From Pseudomonas protegens (GTDB lineage Bacteria; Pseudomonadota; Gammaproteobacteria; Pseudomonadales; Pseudomonadaceae): a stretch of DNA of 64,000 nt. Under the pieces are notes generated by a model. The model made no database searches. It saw only the letters and a list, made by a program, of their open reading frames with translations, and was not told the origin of the DNA. The stretch spans positions 682,001 through 746,000 of the forward strand of contig NZ_CP060201.1 of NCBI RefSeq assembly GCF_013407925.2, in the 5' to 3' direction. This document shows positions 7,536-16,642 of this stretch, in pieces (positions within the stretch are counted from its first letter, which is position 1; each line of letters starts with the position of its first letter). The position numbers and the translations under genes were made by a program.

Positions 7536-8912
7536 TCAGACCGTGTGCAGGTACCAGTTGTATTCCAGGTCGGAGATGGAGTTTTCGAACTCCGCCAACT
7601 CGCTTTCCTTACAGGCGACAAACACGTCGATGTACATCGGGTCGATGTACTTGGCCATCACTTCGCTGTCGTCCAGCACCCGCAGGGCATCGCGCAGGTT
7701 GGTCGGCAGGCTCGGCTCGCTCTGTTCGTAGGCGTTGCCTTCCATCGCCGGGCCGGGCTCGATCTTGTTGGTCAGGCCGTGATGGATGCCCGACAACACC
7801 GAGGCCATCAGCAGGTAGGGGTTGGCGTCGGCGCCAGCCACCCGGTGCTCGATACGCACCGAGTCCGCCGAACCGGTGGGCACGCGCACGGCCACGGTGC
7901 GGTTGTCGATGCCCCAGGTCGGCGAGTTGGGCACGTAGAACTGCGCGCCGAAGCGGCGGTAGGAGTTGACGTTGGGGCACAGGAAGGCCATCTGCTCGGG
8001 CAGGGTTTGCAGCACGCCGCCGATGGCGTGGCGCAGGGCGTCGTTGGTTTCCGGGTCTTCGCTGGCGAAGATGTTGTTGCCCTGTTTGTCGAGGATCGAG
8101 ATGTGCACGTGCAGGCCGTTGCCCGCCTGGCCCGGGTAGGGCTTGGCCATGAAGGTGGTGTCCATTTCATGGTCGTAGGCGATGTTCTTCACCAGGCGCT
8201 TGAGCAATACCGCGTAGTCGCAGGCTTTGATCGGGTCGCTGACGTGGTGCAGGTTGACTTCGAACTGCGCCGGGGCGCTTTCCTTGACGATGGCGTCGGC
8301 CGGGATGCCCTGCTCTTTCGCGCCTTCGAGGATGTCTTGCAGGCAATCGACGTATTCGTCCAGATCATCGATCAGGTAGACCTGGGTCGATTGCGGACGC
8401 TTGCCGGAGATCGGCGAGCGCGGCGACTGCGGGCGGCCGTTCACGTTGTCCTGGTCGATCAGGTAGAACTCCAGCTCGAAGGCCGCGCAGATGGTCAGGC
8501 CCAGCTCGTCGAACTTGCTCACCACCTGGCGCAGCACTTCGCGGGGGTCGGCGAAGAACGGCTGGCCTTCGATCTCGTGCATGGTCATCAGCAGTTGCGC
8601 GGTGGGGCGCTTCTGCCAGGGCTCGACGCTCAGGGTGCCGGGGATCGGGTAGCAGATGCGGTCGGCATCGCCGATGTCCAGGCCCAGGCCGGTGCTTTCC
8701 ACCGTGGAACCGTTGATATCCAGGGCAAACAGCGAGGCGGGCAGGTTGATGCCCTTCTCGTAGACCTTGTGCAGCGCGGTGCGCTCGATGCGCTTGCCGC
8801 GCACCACACCGTTCATGTCTGCAATCAGCAGATCGACGTAGAGAACCTCGGGGTGTTTTTTCAGGAAGGCATTGGCTTCATTGAGTTGAATGGCACGCGG
8901 GGGGACCGACAT
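7536..8912 (-). CDS. puuA: Gamma-glutamylputrescine synthetase (glutamine synthetase family)
   Basis: 458 residues of the glutamine synthetase fold. The N-terminal beta-grasp part contains YVDLLIADMNGVVRGKR. The catalytic barrel has FELEFYLID (metal Glu), the GNGLHVHIS histidine motif, and RIEHRVAGADANPYL near the C-terminus, where glutamine synthetases bind substrate. The DMNGVVRGKR start and the LHVHIS box distinguish polyamine/amine glutamylating enzymes (PuuA, PauA, SpuB) from GlnA. It catalyses ATP-dependent ligation of glutamate to putrescine, the first step of the pathway. It is first in the minus-strand operon and divergent from the PuuD-type hydrolase. AGGTG serves as ribosome site. 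Which polyamine is preferred (putrescine, cadaverine, spermidine) cannot be told. Confidence 0.85.
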   Translation of the reverse strand: MSVPPRAIQLNEANAFLKKHPEVLYVDLLIADMNGVVRGKRIERTALHKVYEKGINLPASLFALDINGSTVESTGLGLDIGDADRICYPIPGTLSVEPWQKRPTAQLLMTMHEIEGQPFFADPREVLRQVVSKFDELGLTICAAFELEFYLIDQDNVNGRPQSPRSPISGKRPQSTQVYLIDDLDEYVDCLQDILEGAKEQGIPADAIVKESAPAQFEVNLHHVSDPIKACDYAVLLKRLVKNIAYDHEMDTTFMAKPYPGQAGNGLHVHISILDKQGNNIFASEDPETNDALRHAIGGVLQTLPEQMAFLCPNVNSYRRFGAQFYVPNSPTWGIDNRTVAVRVPTGSADSVRIEHRVAGADANPYLLMASVLSGIHHGLTNKIEPGPAMEGNAYEQSEPSLPTNLRDALRVLDDSEVMAKYIDPMYIDVFVACKESELAEFENSISDLEYNWYLHTV

Positions 8913-9178
8913 GATGCACCTATTGTGTTAATTATTATGTTCACTGCTGTGACACGCCAGCAGTCAACCCGAAAGAAAAACCGGAGTCAATAGCCAACAG
9001 CGGCGGCTTTTCGTCAATTATTTTGCTCCACTAGAGACAAATAACCGGCGCAATCCGCGCCGCTTGCGGGTTTCGGACGAGTAACGTTTAGAATTTTTTA
9101 CATGGAAGTTGTTAATTAAAATCAACGAGGATAAGCTCTGGAAAAACTCGTTCCAGCGTGAATTTCGAGGTGATAAAA

Positions 9179-9934
9179 ATGGCATTCAAGCCATTGATCG
9201 GCGTTACTGCGTGCGTCAAAGAGATCGGCCTGCACCCCTACCACGTCAGCGGCGACAAGTACCTGCGTGCTGTCAGCGTCGCGGCCGAGGGCCTGCCCCT
9301 GATCATTCCTTCCCTGGCGGATCTGATCGATATCGACGATCTGCTGCACAACATGGACGGGCTGCTGTTTACCGGCTCGCCCTCCAATGTCGAACCCTTC
9401 CATTACCAGGGCCCGCCCAGCGCGCCGGGCACCGCCCACGACCCGCAACGCGATGCCACCACCCTGCCCCTGCTGCGCGCGGCGATTGCCGCCGGCGTGC
9501 CGGTGCTCGGCATCTGCCGCGGCTTCCAGGAAATGAACGTGGCCTTCGGCGGCAGCCTGCACCAGAAGGTGCATGAACTGCCGGGCTACATGGACCACCG
9601 CGAAGCCGACGACCCGCGCATCGAAGTGCAGTACGCCCCGGCCCACCCGGTGGCGATCCAGCCCGGCGGCGTTTTCGAAGCCATGGGCCTGGCCGGCGAG
9701 ATCCAGGTCAACTCGATCCACAGCCAGGGCGTCGACCGCCTGGCCCCCGGCCTGCGGGTCGAGGCCGTGGCCCCGGATGGCCTGATCGAGGCGCTGTCGG
9801 TGGAACACAGCAAGGCCTTTGCCTTCGGCGTGCAGTGGCACCCGGAATGGCAGGTGCTGTCGAACCCGGCCTACCTGCGGATCTTCCAGGCCTTTGGCGA
9901 CGCCTGCCGGCAACGGGCCGCGCAACGGCGCTAA
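9179..9934 (+). CDS. spuA: Gamma-glutamyl-gamma-aminobutyrate hydrolase (class I glutamine amidotransferase-like)
   Basis: 251 residues. The nucleophile Cys113 lies in LGICRGFQEMN, the catalytic His in FGVQWHPEW near residue 221, and LLFTGSPSNVEP forms the oxyanion-side loop. This is the PuuD/SpuA family, which hydrolyses gamma-glutamyl-GABA to glutamate and GABA and closes the pathway started by PuuA. The ATG at 9179 has a strong site (GAGGTGA) and is preferred to the GTG at 9158. The divergent 266-base region to puuA presumably holds both promoters and PuuR sites. The gene is followed on the same strand by the polyamine transporter, as in the P. aeruginosa spu cluster. Confidence 0.88.
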   Translation: MAFKPLIGVTACVKEIGLHPYHVSGDKYLRAVSVAAEGLPLIIPSLADLIDIDDLLHNMDGLLFTGSPSNVEPFHYQGPPSAPGTAHDPQRDATTLPLLRAAIAAGVPVLGICRGFQEMNVAFGGSLHQKVHELPGYMDHREADDPRIEVQYAPAHPVAIQPGGVFEAMGLAGEIQVNSIHSQGVDRLAPGLRVEAVAPDGLIEALSVEHSKAFAFGVQWHPEWQVLSNPAYLRIFQAFGDACRQRAAQRR

Positions 9935-10184
9935 GCGGCAAACCCCGGCCGCCAAGGCGGCCTTCCAGGCATTCAACACGATTCACCACGCCCTGCCCCA
10001 CGGCGAGCGCGCCTGTGCGCGCCCGACGTTCGGCGTGAGCAGCAAACGGCAAGACCACAACAACAAATAGCGTCAGGCCGCCAGGAAGGCAGCGCCGAAT
10101 CAGCCCGCACCCCCTGCGGGCTGGCAATCAACCTTTAAGCCCGGCCGAATTGGCCAGGCTGCTGACACCTGTTGGGAGTTTCAC

Positions 10185-11327
10185 ATGGCAAACGCCTCCA
10201 GCACTTACCGCAAGGCCCTCGAAGGCACCCCGAGCCCGCAGAAGGTCCTGGTCAAGATCGACCGCGTGACCAAGAAGTTCGATGAAACCGTGGCCGTGGA
10301 CGATGTGTCCCTGGAGATCCACCAGGGCGAGATCTTCGCCCTGCTGGGCGGTTCCGGCTCCGGCAAATCCACCCTGCTGCGCATGCTCGCCGGCTTCGAA
10401 CGCCCCACCGAAGGCCGCATCCTGCTGGATGGCGTGGACATCACCGACATGCCGCCCTATGAGCGGCCGATCAACATGATGTTCCAGTCCTACGCCCTGT
10501 TTCCCCACATGACCGTGGCCCAGAACATCGCCTTCGGCCTCAAGCAGGACCGCCTGCCACCCGCCGAGATCGAGGCCCGGGTCGAGGAAATGCTCAAGCT
10601 GGTGCACATGACCCAGTACGCCCGGCGCAAGCCGCACCAGCTCTCCGGTGGCCAGCGCCAGCGCGTGGCCCTGGCCCGCTCCCTGGCCAAGCGCCCCAAG
10701 CTGCTGTTGCTGGACGAACCCATGGGCGCCCTGGACAAGAAGCTGCGCTCGCAGATGCAGCTGGAACTGGTGGAAATCATCGAGCGCGTGGGTGTGACCT
10801 GCGTGATGGTGACCCACGACCAGGAAGAGGCCATGACCATGGCCCAGCGCATCGCCATCATGCACCTGGGCTGGATCGCCCAGACCGGCAGCCCGGTGGA
10901 CATCTACGAGGCGCCGGTGAGCCGCCTGGTGTGCGAGTTCATCGGCAACGTCAACGCCTTCGACGGCACCGTCACCGAAGACCTGGAAGGCTACGCGATC
11001 ATCGACTGCCCGGACCTTGAGCAGCAGATCTACGTTGGCCACGGGGTCAGCACCTCGGTGCAGGACAAGTCGGTGACCTACGCCATCCGCCCGGAAAAGA
11101 TGCTGGTCACCACCCTCAAGCCCGACGCCCGCTACAACTGGTCCAAGGGCAAGGTGCACGACATCGCCTACCTGGGCGGCCACTCGGTGTTCTACGTTGA
11201 GCTGCCCGGCGGCAAGATCGTCCAGTCGTTCATGGCCAACGCCGAGCGCCGTGGCGCGCGGCCGACCTGGGACGACCAAGTCTACGTCTGGTGGGAAGAC
11301 GACAGCGGCGTGGTACTGCGGGCATGA
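10185..11327 (+). CDS. potA: Spermidine/putrescine ABC transporter ATPase
   Basis: 380 residues. Walker A is GGSGSGKST (55-63), the signature is LSGGQRQR, Walker B is LLLLDEPMGALD, and the H-loop is VMVTHDQEEA. A C-terminal TOBE-like regulatory region follows (about 260-380), as usual for PotA, PotG and SpuF. It energises import of polyamines through the two permeases that follow. The downstream permease start lies 12 bases after its stop, with the ribosome site overlapping the stop codon, so translation is likely coupled. It corresponds to SpuF in P. aeruginosa. Confidence 0.9.
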   Translation: MANASSTYRKALEGTPSPQKVLVKIDRVTKKFDETVAVDDVSLEIHQGEIFALLGGSGSGKSTLLRMLAGFERPTEGRILLDGVDITDMPPYERPINMMFQSYALFPHMTVAQNIAFGLKQDRLPPAEIEARVEEMLKLVHMTQYARRKPHQLSGGQRQRVALARSLAKRPKLLLLDEPMGALDKKLRSQMQLELVEIIERVGVTCVMVTHDQEEAMTMAQRIAIMHLGWIAQTGSPVDIYEAPVSRLVCEFIGNVNAFDGTVTEDLEGYAIIDCPDLEQQIYVGHGVSTSVQDKSVTYAIRPEKMLVTTLKPDARYNWSKGKVHDIAYLGGHSVFYVELPGGKIVQSFMANAERRGARPTWDDQVYVWWEDDSGVVLRA

Positions 11328-11338
11328 GGACTTCGAGC

Positions 11339-12253
11339 ATGAGCACTTTCAATCAGAAACTGTTCCGCATGCTGCCCAGCGGTCGCAAGCTGGTGATCGG
11401 CGTTCCCTTTCTCTGGCTGTTCCTGTTCTTCATGCTGCCGTTCTTCCTGGTGATGAAGATCAGCTTCTCGGAAGCGGCCCTGGCGATCCCGCCCTACTCG
11501 GAGATCTACAGCTACGCCGAACAGAAATTCCAGCTGCTGCTGAACCTGGGCAACTACGCCATGCTGGCCGGCGACGAGCTGTATTTCTCGGCCTACCTGG
11601 GTTCGCTGAAGGTGGCGCTGCTGAGCACCCTGATGTGCCTGGTGGTGGGTTTCCCCATGGCCTACGCCATCTCCAAGGCCAGCAAGGAAGCGCAGAACGT
11701 CTTGCTGCTGCTGATCATGATGCCGACCTGGACCGCGATCCTGATCCGCGTCTACGCCTGGATGGGCATCCTCAGCAACAACGGCCTGCTCAACAGCTTC
11801 CTGCTGTGGACCGGGCTGATCAGACAGCCGCTGGAAATCCTCAACACCAACACCGCGGTGTACATCGGCGTGGTCTACGCCTACCTGCCGTTCATGGTGC
11901 TGCCGCTGTACGCCAACCTGGTCAAGCATGACCAGAGCCTGCTGGAGGCCGCCTCCGACCTGGGGTCGAGCAACTTCAACAACTTCTGGAAAATCACCGT
12001 GCCCCTGGCCAAGAACGGCATCATCGCCGGCTGCATGCTGGTGTTCATCCCGGTGGTCGGCGAGTTCGTGATTCCGGAACTCCTGGGCGGCCCGGAAACC
12101 CTGATGATCGGCCGCGTGTTGTGGCAGGAATTCTTCAACAACCGTGACTGGCCGGTGGCCTCCGCCCTGGCGGTGGTGATGCTGGCGATCCTGATTATCC
12201 CGATCCTGCTGTTCAACCGCAGCCAGGCCAAAGAGATGGAGGCACGGGCATGA
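11339..12253 (+). CDS. potB: Polyamine ABC transporter permease 1 (PotB/PotH type)
   Basis: About 304 residues with six predicted membrane helices. The first is LVIGVPFLWLFLFFMLPFFLV. The cytoplasmic EAA loop is EAASDLGSSNFNNFWKITVPLAKNGI. The ATG at 11339 was chosen because GAGGA, overlapping the potA stop, sits eight bases upstream; the longer frame from 11291 overlaps potA and is unlikely. It forms the channel with the next permease and imports polyamines delivered by the periplasmic binding protein. It overlaps the next gene by four bases (ATGA). It corresponds to SpuG. Confidence 0.88.
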   Translation: MSTFNQKLFRMLPSGRKLVIGVPFLWLFLFFMLPFFLVMKISFSEAALAIPPYSEIYSYAEQKFQLLLNLGNYAMLAGDELYFSAYLGSLKVALLSTLMCLVVGFPMAYAISKASKEAQNVLLLLIMMPTWTAILIRVYAWMGILSNNGLLNSFLLWTGLIRQPLEILNTNTAVYIGVVYAYLPFMVLPLYANLVKHDQSLLEAASDLGSSNFNNFWKITVPLAKNGIIAGCMLVFIPVVGEFVIPELLGGPETLMIGRVLWQEFFNNRDWPVASALAVVMLAILIIPILLFNRSQAKEMEARA

Positions 12254-13146
12254 AACGCTTCGAATTTTCCAAACTGATGCTGGTGCTGGGCCTGCTGTTC
12301 ATCTACCTGCCGATGCTGATCCTGGTGATCTACTCGTTCAACGCCTCCAAGCTGGTGACGGTCTGGGGCGGCTGGTCGATCAAGTGGTACGTCGGCCTGC
12401 TGGACAACCAGCAACTGATGGGCTCGGTGGCGCGCTCCCTGGAGATCGCCTGCTACACCGCGATTGCCGCGGTGGCCCTGGGCACCCTGGCGGCCTTCGT
12501 GCTGACCCGGGTCACCCGCTTCAAGGGCCGCACCCTGTTCGGCGGCCTGGTCACCGCGCCGCTGGTGATGCCCGAAGTGATCACCGGCCTGTCCTTGCTG
12601 CTGCTGTTCGTGGCCATGGCGCAATTGATCGGCTGGCCGATGGAGCGCGGGATCGTCACCATCTGGATCGCCCACACCACATTCTGCGCTGCCTATGTAG
12701 CCGTGGTAGTCTCCGCGCGCCTGCGGGAGCTGGACCTGTCCATCGAAGAAGCGGCGATGGACCTGGGCGCGCGCCCGTTCAAGGTGTTCTTCCTGATCAC
12801 CATCCCGATGATCGCGCCGTCACTGGCGGCCGGCGGCATGATGTCCTTTGCCCTGTCCCTGGATGACCTGGTGCTGGCCAGCTTCGTCTCCGGCCCGGGT
12901 TCCACCACCTTGCCGATGGAAGTGTTCTCGGCGGTGCGCCTGGGGGTCAAACCCGAGATCAACGCCGTGGCCAGCCTGATCCTGCTGGCGGTGTCCCTGG
13001 TGACCTTCCTGGTCTGGTACTTCGGCCGCCGCGCCGAAGCGGCCCGCAAGCGGGCGATCCAGGAAGCCATGGAGTTCACCGCCAACGAATCCTGGCAGCC
13101 ACCGGCGGCGAGAAAACCCGCGGTACGAGCGCCGGCGACGGCCTGA
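12250..13146 (+). CDS. potC: Polyamine ABC transporter permease 2 (PotC/PotI type)
   Basis: 298 residues with six membrane segments and the EAA loop [27 protein letters not shown]. Its start overlaps the stop of the first permease. The C-terminus ([14 protein letters not shown]) is a longer Ala/Pro-rich tail than in E. coli PotI. It is the second transmembrane subunit of the polyamine importer, corresponding to SpuH. It is separated from the binding-protein gene by a REP pair, which could help set different transcript levels for the two parts. Confidence 0.88.
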   Translation: MKRFEFSKLMLVLGLLFIYLPMLILVIYSFNASKLVTVWGGWSIKWYVGLLDNQQLMGSVARSLEIACYTAIAAVALGTLAAFVLTRVTRFKGRTLFGGLVTAPLVMPEVITGLSLLLLFVAMAQLIGWPMERGIVTIWIAHTTFCAAYVAVVVSARLRELDLSIEEAAMDLGARPFKVFFLITIPMIAPSLAAGGMMSFALSLDDLVLASFVSGPGSTTLPMEVFSAVRLGVKPEINAVASLILLAVSLVTFLVWYFGRRAEAARKRAIQEAMEFTANESWQPPAARKPAVRAPATA

Positions 13147-13153
13147 CGGCCTC

Positions 13154-13214
13154 TTCGCCAGCAAGCTGGCTCCTACGGATAACCCAAACCTGTAGGAGCC
13201 AGCTTGCTGGCGAA
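13154..13214. repeat. REPIN: two inverted REP copies between permease and binding-protein genes
   Basis: TTCGCCAGCAAGCTGGCTCC (13154 onward, ending in TAC at 13176) and its near-exact inverse from GTAGGAGCC (13192) to GGCGAA (13214), separated by 15 bases. It is within a probable operon, where such hairpins often stabilise the upstream message. Confidence 0.85.
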
Positions 13215-13280
13215 AGCCTCCACACCGATATCCACCTTGCACACGCAGCAATCTGCACAATAAGAAATGGAGTTGTAGTA

Positions 13281-14393
13281 ATGAAAATGCCTGGCAGGAC
13301 ACTGTTCGCCAAAACCCTGCTCTCGGTGTCCTTGATGGGCGCACTGATTACCGGCGCTCAAGCCAACGACAAGGTGCTGCGCGTCTACAACTGGTCGGAC
13401 TATATCGCCCCGGACACCCTGAAGAAGTTCGAGGCCGAGACCGGCATCCACGTCACCTACGACGTCTTCGACAGCAACGAAACCCTGGAAGCGCGCCTGC
13501 TCACCGGCAAGTCCGGCTACGACATCGTGGTGCCGTCCAACAGCTTCCTGGCCAAGCAGATCAAGGCCGGGGTCTACCAGGAGCTGGACAAGTCCAAGCT
13601 GCCCAACTGGAAGAACCTCAACCCGGTGCTGCTGAAGAACGCCTCCGCCAGCGACCCGGACAACGCCCATGCCTTCCCCTACATGTGGGGTTCGATCGGC
13701 ATCGGCTACAACCCGGACAAGGTCAAGGCGGCCCTGGGCACTGATGCCCCGACCAACTCCTGGGACCTGCTGTTCAAGCCGGAGAACGCCGAGAAGCTCA
13801 AGGCCTGCGGCATCAGCTTCCTCGACTCGCCCACCGAAATGCTCCCGGCCGCCCTGCACTACCTGGGCTACCCGGTGACCAGCAAGGACAAGGCGCAGAT
13901 CCTCGAAGCCCAGGAACTGTTCATGAAGATCCGGCCGTCGGTGACCTACTTCCACTCCTCCAAGTACATCTCGGACCTGGCCAACGGCAACATCTGCGTG
14001 GCCGTGGGCTACTCCGGCGACGTGCTGCAGGCCCGTTCCCGCGCCGAAGAGGCCGGCAACAAGGAGAAGGTCGCGTTCAGCATTCCCAAGGAAGGCGCCG
14101 GCAGCTTCTACGACATGATGGCCATCCCCAAGGACGCCACCAACGTCGACAACGCCTACCTGTTCATGAACTTCCTGATGCGCGCGGACATCATCGCCGA
14201 GGTCACCAACAGCCTGGGCTACAGCAACGCCAACGCCGCGGCCACGCCGCTGGTGGACGAAGCGATCCGCAACGACCCGGCGTCCTACCCGCCGCAAGAG
14301 GTACTGGCCACCCTGTACGCGGTGCCGGACCAGCCGATTGCCATCCAGCGGGTGATGAACCGCGGCTGGACCAGGATCAAGCTGGGCAAATGA
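13281..14393 (+). CDS. potF: Polyamine ABC transporter periplasmic binding protein
   Basis: 370 residues. The signal peptide spans residues 1 to about 28 ([16 protein letters not shown], cleavage before NDK). The mature start is [17 protein letters not shown], where the YNWSDY segment supplies the aromatic cage that grips the polyamine in PotF, PotD and SpuD/E. Later motifs GYDIVVPSN and [10 protein letters not shown] complete the family pattern. It delivers putrescine or spermidine to the permeases encoded just upstream. P. aeruginosa has two such proteins (SpuD for putrescine, SpuE for spermidine); only one is here and its preference cannot be told from sequence. Confidence 0.9.
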   Translation: MKMPGRTLFAKTLLSVSLMGALITGAQANDKVLRVYNWSDYIAPDTLKKFEAETGIHVTYDVFDSNETLEARLLTGKSGYDIVVPSNSFLAKQIKAGVYQELDKSKLPNWKNLNPVLLKNASASDPDNAHAFPYMWGSIGIGYNPDKVKAALGTDAPTNSWDLLFKPENAEKLKACGISFLDSPTEMLPAALHYLGYPVTSKDKAQILEAQELFMKIRPSVTYFHSSKYISDLANGNICVAVGYSGDVLQARSRAEEAGNKEKVAFSIPKEGAGSFYDMMAIPKDATNVDNAYLFMNFLMRADIIAEVTNSLGYSNANAAATPLVDEAIRNDPASYPPQEVLATLYAVPDQPIAIQRVMNRGWTRIKLGK

Positions 14394-14401
14394 CTCAAGC
14401 C

Positions 14402-14433
14402 GCCCGCCGCTGGCGGGCAGCGCTCCCCTTTTT
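14402..14433 (+). terminator. Intrinsic terminator after the polyamine transporter
   Basis: GCCCGCC (14402-14408) pairs with GGCGGGC (14412-14418) around a three-base loop, and a T run follows at 14429-14433. The ten-base gap between stem and T run is long, so it may be weak. Confidence 0.5.
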
Positions 14434-14532
14434 CCGTTCACGTCGCGCCTTACCACCGCGGCACTCCTGCGAACGGCTTCACCCGGCTCCCTCGGTTGGG
14501 GTGAATCCTTGGCGCCTTCGGGCGCCTTTTTT
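14434..14532 (+). ncRNA. Candidate structured small RNA with UUCG-loop terminator
   Basis: Three consecutive hairpins fill the space between the transporter terminator and the protease gene. CCGTTC (14434-14439) pairs with GAACGG (14471-14476). TTCACCC (14478-14484) pairs with GGGTGAA (14499-14505). GGCGCC-TTCG-GGCGCC (14511-14526) is followed by a run of six T, a textbook rho-independent end. No coding frame fits. The arrangement suits an RNA of about 100 bases made independently, or the structured 3' end of the transporter message. I do not recognise it as a known Pseudomonas sRNA, and no promoter is certain. Confidence 0.4.
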
Positions 14533-14749
14533 GCGTTCCCGGTAGCCGTTGCCGCAGGCGCGAATCGCTGGGGCGGCATAGGCGATCCCGGCAGCAGAGG
14601 GTCCTGCGGGGAAGGTCCGCGTACTCGCCAGGCACACAAAAACCGCCAACCCTCATGCCACCCACTGGCAGCGAACCAGTGCCTTGGCTAGATTCAGCCG
14701 ACATGGCTCCAACCCCACCTCGTCCACTTTGCAACACAGGTCCTTCGAC

Positions 14750-15868
14750 ATGCCTGCACCCCGGCGCGCGCCTTGGCTGATTCCAGCCCTGATTCCGGCC
14801 CTGATTCCGCTGCACCTGCATGCCGCACCACCGCTGCTGGCGCTGGTGCCCCTGCCGGCGGCGGCCACGCCCGCCCCGAACAGCCTGCACCTCCTCGACA
14901 ACATGCCCCTGGCCACCTCCCAGCAGGGCCTGGGCCTGTGCTTCAGCCACAGCGCGGCGGCGGTGTTCAACTACTACCAATGCCAGGCGGCCAAAGAAGA
15001 TTGCACGCGGATCGACAAACACCAGCTGGCAGCGCCCCTGGACATGGCGCGCTATGGCCGCAAGCCCACGGGCGAGGTGGACAGCGTCGGCTCCTACGAG
15101 GACATCGACGAGGGCGGCGACCCGCTCTACACCCTGGAAAACGCCGCGCTGATGGTCGGCACCGTGGTGTCCCAGGCGTGCTTTTCCGAGGAGAAACTGT
15201 TCAAGGACAAGTTCGTGCCCAGCGGCGCCATTACCGCCGCGGACGTCAAGGCCCAGCGCGCGGTGCTCAAAGCCCTGGAGGACTTCTATCAACAGCATCG
15301 GCTCAAGGCCCCCTGTGCCGACTGTGTCGCCAGCCCAGCCCAGGTGGCCGAGCTCCAGGCTATCTATGCCACCCCCCGCGACGCCCGAGGCATCGCCCAG
15401 GCCCTGGGCAAGCCGCACTTCGGCGGCTTTTTCTCGGCCATCATCATCCCCCCTGAATGCCGGCGCCTCAGCCGCCGGGCCTTGTTCGAACTCAAGGACA
15501 AGCTGCAGATCCGCGCCCTGCCGGAAACGAGCCAACAGAAGCACTTCGCCGGCCTGTACCCGGCGCTGACCCAGGCTATAGATGCCGGCAACCCGGTGAT
15601 CATCGCCAACGTCTGCCTGTACCGCGATGCCAAGCAGAAAAAATGCCCCGAGCAGTATCAGCACAGCCTGGTGGCCTATGGTCACGCCCGCCTGTGCACG
15701 CCCCAGGGCCAGTGCCAGGAGGGCCTCAAGGTACTCAACAGCTGGGGCCAGCAATGGCAGGAGCACGAGGGCCAGCAATGGTTCGATGCCCGGCGCCTGC
15801 TGGACAGCACCGGCTACGGCAAGCAGAGCATCGGCTGGCTGGAGCGTAAGCACCCGCCCGAGCACTGA
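14750..15868 (+). CDS. Exported papain-like (C1 family) cysteine protease
   Basis: 372 residues from the ATG at 14750 (ACAGG site nine bases upstream). The N-terminus looks exported: basic MPAPRRAP, then a hydrophobic stretch ending in HLHAA. Papain landmarks appear in order. A Gln (TSQQG, 58-59) lies six residues before Cys64 in GLGLCFSHSAA. His305 is in QYQHSLVAYGH and Asn330 in VLNSWGQQW. Together these give the Gln-Cys-His-Asn active site of the C1 clan. Extra cysteines (CQAAKEDC, CADC, CPEQ, CTPQGQC) suggest disulfides outside the cytosol. The gene stands alone between a terminator and DUF2867. The role, perhaps nutrient acquisition or interbacterial or host interaction, is not known. 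The long frame from 14684 is less likely. Confidence 0.75.
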   Translation: MPAPRRAPWLIPALIPALIPLHLHAAPPLLALVPLPAAATPAPNSLHLLDNMPLATSQQGLGLCFSHSAAAVFNYYQCQAAKEDCTRIDKHQLAAPLDMARYGRKPTGEVDSVGSYEDIDEGGDPLYTLENAALMVGTVVSQACFSEEKLFKDKFVPSGAITAADVKAQRAVLKALEDFYQQHRLKAPCADCVASPAQVAELQAIYATPRDARGIAQALGKPHFGGFFSAIIIPPECRRLSRRALFELKDKLQIRALPETSQQKHFAGLYPALTQAIDAGNPVIIANVCLYRDAKQKKCPEQYQHSLVAYGHARLCTPQGQCQEGLKVLNSWGQQWQEHEGQQWFDARRLLDSTGYGKQSIGWLERKHPPEH

Positions 15869-16092
15869 AGCCGCGCGACCGGTCGCAGGATCACCTGCTC
15901 GCGCATGCACCGGCCTGCGCCGTGCGGATAACCGCCGAAGCCCTGCGCGCCGGCAATGGCGACCATGGCCCAGCGACAACCGGCCGCGACACAACAGCAA
16001 GTTCCGCGCCCCAGGAAGTGGTATTTTCTGCCGCTTCCGGCGCGGCTGATCGGCATCCAGCCAAGGCCGCCATCCTTCAGGGAGCTGCACCG

Positions 16093-16617
16093 ATGAAGTC
16101 CGCCGTACACCCTTGCCCGCTGCCCCATGACTCGAGCATCGCCGCCCTGGCCCCGGGGGCGACCTTCATCGACTGCCGCCGCACATTCGCCAACGATGCC
16201 GAACGCAGCGCCATGCGCCACCTGCTGAACCTGATGAGCCAGACCCCGGCCTGGATCGACCGCCTGATGGGCCTGCGCAACCGCGTAGTGCAGCTGTTCG
16301 GCCTCAAGGACCTGGGGCGCCTGACCCGCATCGACCTGGCGCGCCCGGACGCGGATTACCAGCCCGGCGACCGGGTCGGCATCTTTACCCTGGTTTCCCA
16401 GAGTCCCGACGAGGTGCTGGTGGTGGACCGCGACAAGCACCTGGACGTGCACCTGTCGCTCAACCTCCAACCCCTGACCGCCGAGGGCCTGCGCCCGGTG
16501 GTGCTGAGCACCGTGGTGCACCCGCACAACCGCCTGGGGCGCCTGTACATGCTGCCGGTGGCGCCGTTCCACCGGATCATCGCGCCCATGACCCTGGCCA
16601 CTATCAATAACCGCTGA
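16093..16617 (+). CDS. DUF2867 family protein
   Basis: 174 residues from the ATG at 16093 (GGGAG site ten bases upstream). Recognisable blocks are FIDCRRTFANDAERSAMRHLLNLM, WIDRLMGLRNRVVQLFGLKDLG, YQPGDRVGIFTLVSQSPDEVLVVDRDKHLDV and VHPHNRLGRLYMLPVAPFHRIIAP. Together they fit the DUF2867 family of small proteins, sometimes fused to NAD-dependent epimerases. No catalytic residues are known for it and there is no signal peptide. It lies 25 bases before solA, so the two may be co-transcribed. The function is unknown. Confidence 0.75.
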   Translation: MKSAVHPCPLPHDSSIAALAPGATFIDCRRTFANDAERSAMRHLLNLMSQTPAWIDRLMGLRNRVVQLFGLKDLGRLTRIDLARPDADYQPGDRVGIFTLVSQSPDEVLVVDRDKHLDVHLSLNLQPLTAEGLRPVVLSTVVHPHNRLGRLYMLPVAPFHRIIAPMTLATINNR

Positions 16618-16642
16618 ACCTTCATCCCCCAAGGATCTTGTC

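Noticed and set aside
6060..8993. 977-codon open frame on the plus strand antisense to puuC and puuA
   Set aside because: It is a shadow of strong GC3 bias; the opposite strand encodes full-length enzymes with all catalytic motifs.
8913..9178. PuuR operator in the puuA/spuA intergenic region
   Set aside because: A TGTTCA half near 8939 resembles part of the E. coli PuuR site, but the rest does not match well enough to call.
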